From positions 1-21,436 of the forward strand of contig DASYSA010000259.1 in NCBI GenBank assembly GCA_036003885.1: a stretch of DNA of 21,436 bases. Direction: 5' to 3'. The notes below the pieces were generated by a model. It searched no databases, was not told the origin of the DNA, and saw nothing but the letters and a program-made list of their open reading frames with translations. The position numbers were made by a program, and so were the translations under genes. Origin of the DNA: DASYSA01 sp036003885 (GTDB lineage: Bacteria > Acidobacteriota > Blastocatellia > UBA7656). Shown in pieces: positions 15,460 to 21,436 of the stretch; within the stretch, counting starts at the first letter, position 1; the number at the start of each line of letters is the position of its first letter.

Positions 15460-15662
15460 GATCGGTATCGGGCAAAGTACTCGCGAAGGCGCTCGAGAGG
15501 CATGGCTGGCTACTGCTTCTCGTTCAAGGTAGTCACCACATCTATGACAAGTGTGGTGGCAACGCCCGCATGTCAGTGCCGGTTGATGCCGACAAACCTC
15601 TCAAAATCGAGCTGTTAAAACACCTGATGAAGTTAGGCGGCGTTTCGGAGTACGATCTCTGA
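15456..15662 (+). CDS. hicA: HicA-like toxin (mRNA interferase)
   Basis: A 68-residue protein of the HicA/YcfA family, with a double-stranded-RNA-binding-like fold: 'SGKVLAKALERHGWLLLLVQGSHHIYDK', then 'ARMSVPVDADKPLKIELLKHLMKLGGVSEYDL'. The catalytic histidine of the family is H27 in the GSH motif (25-27), which is intact. HicA cleaves mRNA when free of HicB. The gene starts inside the end of hicB, so translation is coupled. The usual 'G-S-H-x-x-y' and 'P-x-h-x-x-k-x-l-x-K-x-i' patterns are both visible, so the toxin looks active by sequence. It converges with the next gene, whose stop is about 10 bp away. Confidence 0.9.
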   Translation: MRSVSGKVLAKALERHGWLLLLVQGSHHIYDKCGGNARMSVPVDADKPLKIELLKHLMKLGGVSEYDL

Positions 15663-15671
15663 GCGGCCTGG

Positions 15672-16253
15672 TCACAACCTCGAAAAGTATGCATCGCCTG
15701 CACAAGCGCGGCACAGCGTGCGTCCCTCTCGAAGCACTTCGCGCCGGTCGTTGATTCCTTCCAGGCATTCTTCGCAGAATACCCTTGAAACTGGCCGCCC
15801 CGGCTGATCCTGTTCGGGGACCTGCACTGCGACACGTTCAATTTTGAAGAGTTCCTCGTCGGAAAGGGACTTGTATGCCTGAAGCTGCCGCTGGTACTTA
15901 TTCTCGATCTCCGCAAAGCAGCGGTCGGCGGCTTCACGCGACGAATCGAGGGCGACGACCCTGATGGCCTCGGCTGTCTTCGTGTTGAGAAACGTCGCCG
16001 CGAGCTTGCCGTAGTCGTAGTACTTCAACGTGCGCTTGCCCAGTCTGCATCCCGTTACCGTGTTGATTGCGTCTGCAGCACAGCGATCTATCTCGACGAA
16101 GACCAGGATGCTCTTCTTATCAGCGCCGCGCGGATCTTCGATGCCGATCATGCGACAGCCCAGCAAGGCCATTCTTACCCCCAGCACTTGCCCGGCGCAC
16201 ATATGCCCGTGATTTTGTTCGGCACGAGTAAGAAGCTCTTCAATCGTTTCCAT
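15672..16253 (-). CDS. FmdE family protein with C-terminal zinc ribbon
   Basis: A 193-residue protein from ATG 16253; a TTG start 51 bp upstream is possible but would add a tail (SPAVSTTIITAPGDLF) unlike the family. The FmdE domain begins with 'NHGHMCAGQVLGVRMALLG' (H15, H17, C19 likely metal ligands) and continues with 'VEIDRCAADAINTVTGCRLGKRTLKYYDYGKLAATF'. A zinc ribbon with C160, C163, C181 and C184 ends the protein. FmdE was named for a protein co-purified with formylmethanofuran dehydrogenase in methanogens, but most bacterial members occur without that enzyme, as here; related proteins are tied to molybdenum enzymes. No molybdoenzyme gene is in the window, so the role is open. It is transcribed toward hicA. 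Confidence 0.85.
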   Translation of the reverse strand: METIEELLTRAEQNHGHMCAGQVLGVRMALLGCRMIGIEDPRGADKKSILVFVEIDRCAADAINTVTGCRLGKRTLKYYDYGKLAATFLNTKTAEAIRVVALDSSREAADRCFAEIENKYQRQLQAYKSLSDEELFKIERVAVQVPEQDQPGRPVSRVFCEECLEGINDRREVLREGRTLCRACAGDAYFSRL

Positions 16254-16393
16254 AAACAAATCGCCTGGTGCGGTGATTATAGTCGTGGATACGGCCGGAC
16301 TCAAACACTCAGTTCTAATGGTGGCCCCGCCCTTCTTGTGAGCGCTGTCCTGGTGGTTTGACCGTCCCTGAAGAGGCCAAGTAGAGTAGGCGT

Positions 16394-16420
16394 TTTAGCG
16401 TCAATGACCCGAACGCTAAA
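16394..16420. repeat. 8-bp inverted repeat upstream of the YciI-like gene
   Basis: TTTAGCGT at 16394-16401 pairs exactly with ACGCTAAA at 16413-16420 (11-base loop). It lies in the 233-bp gap between the divergent FmdE and YciI-like genes, 66 bp before the latter start. It could be an operator or a leader hairpin. The rest of the gap has an AT-rich stretch near 16428-16445 that could hold a promoter, but no convincing -35/-10 pair was found. Confidence 0.35.
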
Positions 16421-16486
16421 GAAGAGCCAATTAATGTTTAATAGAAGAATGGCGAGGAGTTTTCCATTGAACAAGGAGGAGAGAGA

Positions 16487-17239
16487 ATGACAAAGCGGCA
16501 AGGCTACACCTTGAAGAGCCTGGTCTCATTGATTGTATTCCTGATGCTGGGTCCTTCAATTGGGATTGGACAGGAGAAAGCTCCGGCCCGGCCGGAGATG
16601 GTCATGTACTATCTGACGCTGCTGTCGCGCGGGCCGAAGTGGACACCCGAGCAAACCCCTGACACCGAACGCATTCAGGCAGAGCATATGAAGCACATCC
16701 AGAAGATGGCGGGTGATGGAAAACTGGTTGCTGCGGGTCCGATCACAGATGGCGGCCCGCTGCGGGGCATATTCATTTTTGGGGTGCCTTCGCTCGAGGA
16801 GGCGAAGGCGCTTGCCGAAGGGGATCCCGCCGTTAAGGCGGGGCGTCTTGCGGTCGAGGTACATCCGTGGATGTCTCAAAAGGGGATCGGGGCCAGGAAT
16901 GCGGCCGCAGTGAAGGCGAACCCACAAACGAATTTCGAGATGACCACTTATCAGTTAGGCCTGGCGCATCGCGGGCCGAAGGCGACGACCGAGTCAACGC
17001 CCGAATCAATACAGCTGCAGGCTGATCACCTTGCGAACATCTTTAAGATGCTCGGCTCGGGTAAACTAGGGGCGGCGGGGCCCTGTCTGGACGGCGGAAA
17101 TCTGAGCGGCGTTTTTGTTTTTCAGGTCGGTTCTATAGAGGAAGCGAAAGCTCTGGCCGATGCCGACCCGTTTGTGAAGGCGGGGATTCTGGTGGTTGAG
17201 CTTCACTCGTGGATGGCTGCCAAGGGAACGCTTCCGTAG
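16487..17239 (+). CDS. Secreted protein with two YciI-like domains
   Basis: A 250-residue protein with a strong ribosome site (AAGGAGGAGAG) before the ATG. The N-terminus is a signal peptide: basic start, hydrophobic core (LVSLIVFLMLGPSIGIG), then GQEKAPA. Two YciI (YCII, dimeric alpha/beta barrel) domains follow in tandem, about 38-131 and 152-247, clearly internal duplicates: both contain 'RGPK', a histidine (H67, H181), 'GKL.AAGP..DGG', 'SLEEAKAL/SIEEAKAL' and a 'DP' aspartate (D113, D227). The His-Asp pair is the proposed active site of the family. Most YciI proteins are single-domain and cytoplasmic, so the fused dimer with export signal is unusual; the substrate is unknown. Divergent from the FmdE gene and convergent with the caspase gene. 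Confidence 0.85.
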   Translation: MTKRQGYTLKSLVSLIVFLMLGPSIGIGQEKAPARPEMVMYYLTLLSRGPKWTPEQTPDTERIQAEHMKHIQKMAGDGKLVAAGPITDGGPLRGIFIFGVPSLEEAKALAEGDPAVKAGRLAVEVHPWMSQKGIGARNAAAVKANPQTNFEMTTYQLGLAHRGPKATTESTPESIQLQADHLANIFKMLGSGKLGAAGPCLDGGNLSGVFVFQVGSIEEAKALADADPFVKAGILVVELHSWMAAKGTLP

Positions 17240-17275
17240 CGGAAATGAGTCACCGCTGGCAACTGACCACCTTCG

Positions 17276-19438
17276 CTAAGGCCGCTTGAAGGGTATCTTG
17301 ATCTTCCCGGGAAGGTTACTCGGAATATCATTCAGCACTCTTCGCACGTCCGCCGGCAAATAGTTTTCCATGCGACTGGTCAGGCCCGCATTAGCAAGAG
17401 TCTTTAATGCCAGTTTCAAAGTGGGGTCCATCTCTCGGGCTTCCAGCCCATATCCGGCACCGGCTTTTTTGTACTGCTCACCCTCAGAGCCGCCAACCTG
17501 CTGCCCCTTTTCCGTGTACAGGGCGGAGAGGGCGAGTTGATTGCCGGCCATCTCTCCGCTGTCGCTGGTCTCGCCGCGATAGCCCTCCGCCTGATGATAC
17601 TCTGCGACGGCCGAGTCCGAATCGCCCGAAGAGTGATAGCAATAGGCCAGCTCGCGATGCGCTTCGTAGTAGCCCGGTCTCAGCTCGAGGGCCTTTTTCA
17701 GTTGAGGCACGGCCTGCTCATATTGTTTCAAGAGCCTGTAGGTGTAGCCGACGCCGAAGTACGCTTCTGCGTCTTCAGGGGCTATAGTAGACGCGCGGAC
17801 GAATGACGACAGCGCTTTTGCTCGGTCGGCTTCCTCCAGAACATAGGCATATCCGAGAGCGAGCTGTGCATCCTCGAGAGACGCGGCTTTCTGGGCGGCA
17901 GTCTCCGCGGCGCGCACCGCCTCTTTGCGCGCGTCCTTCTGCTTGATAGCCTTGTCGGGCCTCGGGTTGACCGACACATCTTGCTTTTCATCTATCTGCG
18001 CCCAGGCGCTCAATGAGCGCGAATAGCGGGCGAGCACGCCGGCGTTATTGGGGAGTCGTTGCACGGCCTGGGACAGGAGGTCCACCGAGTCACGGTAGCG
18101 CCCACCATGAGTGTAAGCGTTGCCAAGCCGCTGATAGCTTGCCACCGAAGTCGGGTCCTCCTGAAGCGCCATTTCATAGGCCACAATGGCCTGCGGCCAG
18201 AGCCCCTGAGATTCGAATCGAAGACCCTTGTCGTAGTTGGCATTGCCCTTTGGCGGACTGAGGGTCAGAGTGAACTCCTGCTGATAACCGGCGAGCAGGT
18301 CTATCTTCAGTTCGACCGGCTGAAAGTCTGCCATCTCAGCGCGCACGGTGTATTGCCCGGGAGGAAGTTCCTTCGTGAGCGGGCCTTGTCCCTGAGACTC
18401 GCCGTTAATCTTCAACGCCGCCCCTTCCGGCGAGGTGAGCAGCAGCAGCGTCCCAGTGTTCAGCGGGCTCGCCGGTTTGCCTGCGGCGGGAGTGATCCGC
18501 ACGATAGCCATTGGTCCTTTTACCTGGGAAGCTACCATCATCGGCGTCTGTTCTACAGGAAACTTTGCTTGCTGTTTGAATTCCTCTCCCCACCGGCGCA
18601 CATTGTCTCGGAGATAGGCCGCCAGTTGTCCGGCGTCCACCACACCTTCGGGCGGGCCTGCCAATTCTCGAATGCCGCGAAGAATGTAGTACGTGAAGAC
18701 CCCGTGCTTGAGGTTTGGATCTTCGTAGGCGCGCTCGCCGACCTGGCATGAGTAGAAGATGACCTGCGTCGGTGCGTCGGAGGCTGTCGAAGCTATGGTC
18801 TCTGATTGGCTGCGCTTAACCACAAGTCCCCGGGCCATCACGTCGGTCATCGTATTTCCCTTAATGCCGCGGCCAGGAAAGGGGTCCTCGCGACACGCGT
18901 CCACGAAGATGGTGAACTGTGATGCCTTCAACGCACCGAGCTTTGCTGAAAGCTCTTCCAGATCGAGACCGGTTCGCTCGAGTGACTCTTTTGATTGAGC
19001 GTCCACATCAGCAGGCAAAAAGTAACTGTGGGCTTGTGTTCCAAGGCCGCGAACGATTCCGTGGCCTCCCAGAAATACTATGACTTGATGGCCTGCTTGC
19101 ACGCGCGGGCCCAGGTACTGATCGATGGCGGTAAGAATGTTCTGTTTCGTTGCCTTCAGTTCTCCAGCTCCGCTATCGGTCAAAAGCCGGATGTGGTCTT
19201 CGCGGAACCCCGCCGCTGATATGAGCAAATCCTTAATGGCGATCGCGTCATTTCGCGGGAATTGCAGCTTCTGAATCTGGCCGGGGTAGTCGCTCACGCC
19301 GACAAGCAAAGCCCACTGTTGATCGGCGGGTGGCGCCTTGCGTTGTGCTCCAGTGGCCGATTTGGAGGGGCTAGGGCTTGCTCCGATTGATAACGCCAGA
19401 ATTAGCAGGCTCCAAAGGACCAAACGATTGTGCTTCAT
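17276..19438 (-). CDS. Caspase-like protease with PEGA domain and TPR repeats
   Basis: A 720-residue exported protein from ATG 19438 (AAGGGA just upstream); a GTG at 19450 would add four residues. A signal peptide (HNRLVLWSLLILALSIGAS) comes first. A peptidase C14 (metacaspase-like) domain covers about 40-290, with 'WALLVGVSDYP', the catalytic histidine H126 in 'VIVFLGGHGI' and the catalytic cysteine C182 in 'IFVDACREDPFPGRG'. 'VIFYSCQVGERAYED' and 'HGVFTYYILRGI' are also typical. A PEGA domain (about 325-395; 'LLLTSPEGAALKINGESQG', 'PPGQYTVRAEMADF') then leads into TPR-like helical repeats (about 400-690; 'AYFGVGYTYRLLKQYEQAVPQLKKALELRPG'). Caspase domains cut after basic or acidic residues; PEGA and TPR suggest binding to the envelope or to partner proteins. 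Partner and trigger are unknown. No neighbour looks like a substrate. Confidence 0.9.
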   Translation of the reverse strand: MKHNRLVLWSLLILALSIGASPSPSKSATGAQRKAPPADQQWALLVGVSDYPGQIQKLQFPRNDAIAIKDLLISAAGFREDHIRLLTDSGAGELKATKQNILTAIDQYLGPRVQAGHQVIVFLGGHGIVRGLGTQAHSYFLPADVDAQSKESLERTGLDLEELSAKLGALKASQFTIFVDACREDPFPGRGIKGNTMTDVMARGLVVKRSQSETIASTASDAPTQVIFYSCQVGERAYEDPNLKHGVFTYYILRGIRELAGPPEGVVDAGQLAAYLRDNVRRWGEEFKQQAKFPVEQTPMMVASQVKGPMAIVRITPAAGKPASPLNTGTLLLLTSPEGAALKINGESQGQGPLTKELPPGQYTVRAEMADFQPVELKIDLLAGYQQEFTLTLSPPKGNANYDKGLRFESQGLWPQAIVAYEMALQEDPTSVASYQRLGNAYTHGGRYRDSVDLLSQAVQRLPNNAGVLARYSRSLSAWAQIDEKQDVSVNPRPDKAIKQKDARKEAVRAAETAAQKAASLEDAQLALGYAYVLEEADRAKALSSFVRASTIAPEDAEAYFGVGYTYRLLKQYEQAVPQLKKALELRPGYYEAHRELAYCYHSSGDSDSAVAEYHQAEGYRGETSDSGEMAGNQLALSALYTEKGQQVGGSEGEQYKKAGAGYGLEAREMDPTLKLALKTLANAGLTSRMENYLPADVRRVLNDIPSNLPGKIKIPFKRP

Positions 19439-19640
19439 GAATCCCTTCACTTTCTATTTCCGTCAGACTCGCCGCAATATCACGGCGGCGTCTACGCCCT
19501 ACGCGCCACACCGACGCAACTCCTGCAAGCGCCAGGAGCTCGGTCGCCCTCCAAACAAACAGTTCTCTTCAATCAGGCCTACCATTGGATGGGACCTCTG
19601 CGCAGAAGGTGAACTAAGTATAGTGGCGGCGGCGAAAAAG

Positions 19641-19707
19641 GGAAATGCGAATTCGAATTGTGACTACTCGCTAATTTCGCAATTCGCAATTCGAATTTCG
19701 CATTTCC
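19641..19707. repeat. AATTCG-type inverted repeat downstream of the DUF1343 gene
   Basis: The arm 19641-19660 is the reverse complement of 19687-19707 except for one extra T in a T-run, giving a stem of about 20 bp with a 26-bp loop. Inside, AATTCGC copies recur every 7 bp (19680-19690). It is the same word family as 8598-8660. It ends 3 bp from the DUF1343 stop codon on the minus strand, so it may end that transcript. The rest of the 272-bp gap (19439-19640) should hold the caspase gene promoter, but I could not single one out. Confidence 0.85.
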
Positions 19708-19710
19708 TCT

Positions 19711-20877
19711 CTACTCATACAGGAGGTAGTTCTTGCGGCGTTCGCGGAAGTCTGTGATTGATTGGCTCCAGCTCTCTTCGATTTGGGCAACGGACACGCC
19801 TGCATCGATCTGCTCGCGCAGCCGCGACGTTCCAGTGATCACATCAAAGGGCAACCTGTCGTGGACGTATTCGTACGGCGGCGGCTTCCAGGCAAACTCG
19901 CCAGGGTAGAGCCTGCGTATCGCGCTGATGATTGCAACGCCGGTTATGACGGGGCTGAACGTCTGGCGGTTTGTGACGTGGATCTGAATGCCGCCGCACA
20001 TCCGGCCCGCGAATTTGTGAAACGTCGGCAGAAAGTGCAGCGGGCGGAAGTTCACGCCTCGGAGGTTGTCTCTCTTCAGCTCGTCGATGAGTCGCGTCGG
20101 CTCGATATACGGTGCGCCCAGGATTTCAAACGGCCGCGTGGTGCCACGGCCTTCTGATACTTCAGTGCCTTCGATCATCACGCTTCCCGGATAAACGACA
20201 GCGGTATCGACTGTAGGAATATTTGGCGAAGGCATCACCCAGGGCAAACCGGTCTCATCGTACCAGTTCTCGCGCCGCCAGCCTTCCATCGCGATTACTT
20301 CGAGTTCACATCCGATACCAAACTCTCCATTGAACATCAGCGCAAGCTCTCCAACGGTCATGCCGTGACGCATGGGAATCGGGTACATGCCCACGAAGGA
20401 AGCAAACGCGGGCTCATGGAGGTTACCCTCCACCTCGATTCCGCCAATCGGATTCGGGCGGTCGAGCACGACGAAGCGTTTTCTTTGTTCGCGTGCGGCT
20501 TCCATTGCGAGCGCCATCGTGTAGATGAAGGTATACACTCGCGTGCCGACGTCCTGTACGTCGAACACCATTGCGTCGATGTCTGCGAGCATTTCGGCTG
20601 AAGGTTTGCGCAATTCGCCATAGAGCGAGTAAGCAGGCAATCCAGTCTTCGGATCGCGGAACGACTGCCATTCGATCATGTTGTCCTGCGTCTCGCCGCG
20701 AATGCCGTGCTGTGGACCGAAGAGCGCAGTGAGGTTAATCCGAGGGTGGTTGTAAAACAGGTCGGCTGCGTGCTCGAAATGCGAGTCGATCGAAGCAGGG
20801 TTAACGATCAATCCAACGCGAGCGCCGGCCAGCGAGGCCGCGTTGGATCCCAGAAGTACTTCGAGTCCAGGTTTCAT
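19711..20877 (-). CDS. DUF1343 / NamZ-type exo-beta-N-acetylmuramidase homologue
   Basis: A 388-residue protein of the DUF1343 family, whose Bacillus subtilis member NamZ (YbbC) removes terminal N-acetylmuramic acid from peptidoglycan fragments (glycoside hydrolase family GH171). Family signatures are easy to see: 'GLEVLLGSNAASLAGARVGLIVNPAS', 'LFGPQHGIRG' (52-61), 'VFDVQDVGTRVYTFIYTMALAMEAA', 'VVLDRPNPIGG', 'PIPMRHGMTVGELALMFN', 'WVMPSPNIPT', 'YPGSVMIEGTEVSEGRGTTRPFE' and 'GGIQIHVTNR'. The length is usual for the core family, but no signal peptide is present, and none can be added because an in-frame stop lies 15 bp upstream. This suggests a cytoplasmic role in cell wall recycling, unlike secreted members. 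It follows the SDR gene by 15 bp, so they form an operon. Confidence 0.9.
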   Translation of the reverse strand: MKPGLEVLLGSNAASLAGARVGLIVNPASIDSHFEHAADLFYNHPRINLTALFGPQHGIRGETQDNMIEWQSFRDPKTGLPAYSLYGELRKPSAEMLADIDAMVFDVQDVGTRVYTFIYTMALAMEAAREQRKRFVVLDRPNPIGGIEVEGNLHEPAFASFVGMYPIPMRHGMTVGELALMFNGEFGIGCELEVIAMEGWRRENWYDETGLPWVMPSPNIPTVDTAVVYPGSVMIEGTEVSEGRGTTRPFEILGAPYIEPTRLIDELKRDNLRGVNFRPLHFLPTFHKFAGRMCGGIQIHVTNRQTFSPVITGVAIISAIRRLYPGEFAWKPPPYEYVHDRLPFDVITGTSRLREQIDAGVSVAQIEESWSQSITDFRERRKNYLLYE

Positions 20878-20892
20878 TAGAGTGGGCCTTCT

Positions 20893-21436
20893 TCACCCGC
20901 AGAGCACCGAGCCGCCATTTACATTCAGCACCTCTCCCGTGATATGGCTCGCGAGATCGGACGCCAGAAATAGAATTGGACCGGCGATCTCGGCGGGCGT
21001 TGCAACGCGACCCAGTGGTATCAATTCTCGAATCTTTCGCCGTTCCCTGGGATCGTTCAAAGCCGCCACAGTCATATCGGTCGCCACCCATCCGGGCGCT
21101 ACACAGTTGACAGTGATTCCACGCGGGCCAAGTTCTGCTGCGAGCGACTTGGTCATCGCAATGATAGCGCCTTTAGTCGCGGCATAGTGAGAATAGAAGG
21201 GCTCGCCGCGTTGGCCCGCGGTAGAAGAGATGAGGATAATCGTGCCTCGACGACGGGCCAACATCGCGCGCGCGGCTTCACGGCATGAGGCGTATATCGA
21301 CTTGAGATTGATGTCGATCGTTTCGTCCCAGTCACGCTCGGTCATTGATTCTATGGCGGCTTCCTTCCAGATACCTGCGTTCGCGATCAGGATATCCAAC
21401 GCGCCGAAGCGCTCGAGCGTCCGGCCGACCATCTTC
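20893..21436 (-). CDS. SDR family oxidoreductase, FabG-like (5' end outside window)
   Basis: The last ~181 residues of a short-chain dehydrogenase/reductase; the frame stays open to the window edge and the N-terminal TGxxxGIG nucleotide-binding motif lies outside. Visible motifs: 'LDILIANAGIWKEA' (NAG motif), 'INLKSIYASCREAARAML', 'GTIILISSTAGQRG' (catalytic serine), 'YSHYAATKGAIIAMTKSLAAELGPRGITVNCVAPGWVATDM' (catalytic YxxxK) and 'FLASDLASHITGEVLNVNGGSVL', the usual FabG ending. Substrate unknown: a 3-oxoacyl-ACP reductase is possible, but such SDRs act on many sugars, alcohols and acyl groups. It is transcribed toward the DUF1343 gene with a 15-bp gap and lies in the same reading frame as that gene, separated by a single TGA and five codons. 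Confidence 0.88.
   Translation of the reverse strand, partial: KMVGRTLERFGALDILIANAGIWKEAAIESMTERDWDETIDINLKSIYASCREAARAMLARRRGTIILISSTAGQRGEPFYSHYAATKGAIIAMTKSLAAELGPRGITVNCVAPGWVATDMTVAALNDPRERRKIRELIPLGRVATPAEIAGPILFLASDLASHITGEVLNVNGGSVLCG

Noticed and set aside
19338..19757. 139-codon plus-strand frame across the caspase gene start and the gap
   Set aside because: It reads through the inverted repeat and antisense of two genes; no motif and no ribosome site.

Overview
The window looks like part of a chromosome from an uncultured or environmental Gram-negative-type bacterium, most likely an acidobacterium of the Blastocatellia kind. This is an inference from gene content: a BatA/DUF4175 cluster, a caspase-PEGA-TPR protein, a DUF1343/NamZ hydrolase, a very large fused flavoprotein, GC-rich genes and AT-rich heptamer repeats between genes. 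No rRNA, tRNA, phage, transposase or CRISPR locus was seen.

Layout, plus strand: the 3' end of a BatA-like membrane protein (1-775) is followed by a 1,237-residue DUF4175 membrane protein with a huge Gln/Gly-rich coiled-coil part (884-4597). After a 7-bp tandem repeat array come an exported protein with a Rossmann/methyltransferase-like motif (4784-5929) and a tiny zinc-ribbon protein (5933-6130). Next is a probable operon: ATP-grasp ligase, luciferase-like flavin monooxygenase, proB and proA (6228-11290). ProB and ProA make the first two steps of proline synthesis. Downstream of a long inverted repeat lies a 1,209-residue oxidoreductase that fuses a GltD/NfnB-like half to a PyrK/NfnA-like half (11564-15193), then a hicB-hicA toxin-antitoxin pair (15256-15662).

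The right part changes strand often: an FmdE-family protein (-), a secreted tandem-YciI protein (+), a caspase-PEGA-TPR protein (-), then an operon on the minus strand made of an SDR oxidoreductase (cut by the window edge) followed by a DUF1343/NamZ-type exo-N-acetylmuramidase homologue.

Two signals stand out. First, several intergenic regions carry 7-bp periodic words (AAAACGT; ACAACGG with RTGACAA; AATTCGM), usually in both orientations so that they can fold into hairpins; one of them appears to have been read into the N-terminus of ProB. A different, perfect 21-bp inverted repeat separates proB from proA. Second, the single-chain Nfn-like flavoprotein keeps nearly all the cofactor motifs of a two-subunit NADH/NADPH/ferredoxin-type enzyme and adds an unexplained N-terminal region of about 270 residues and an inserted helical segment.
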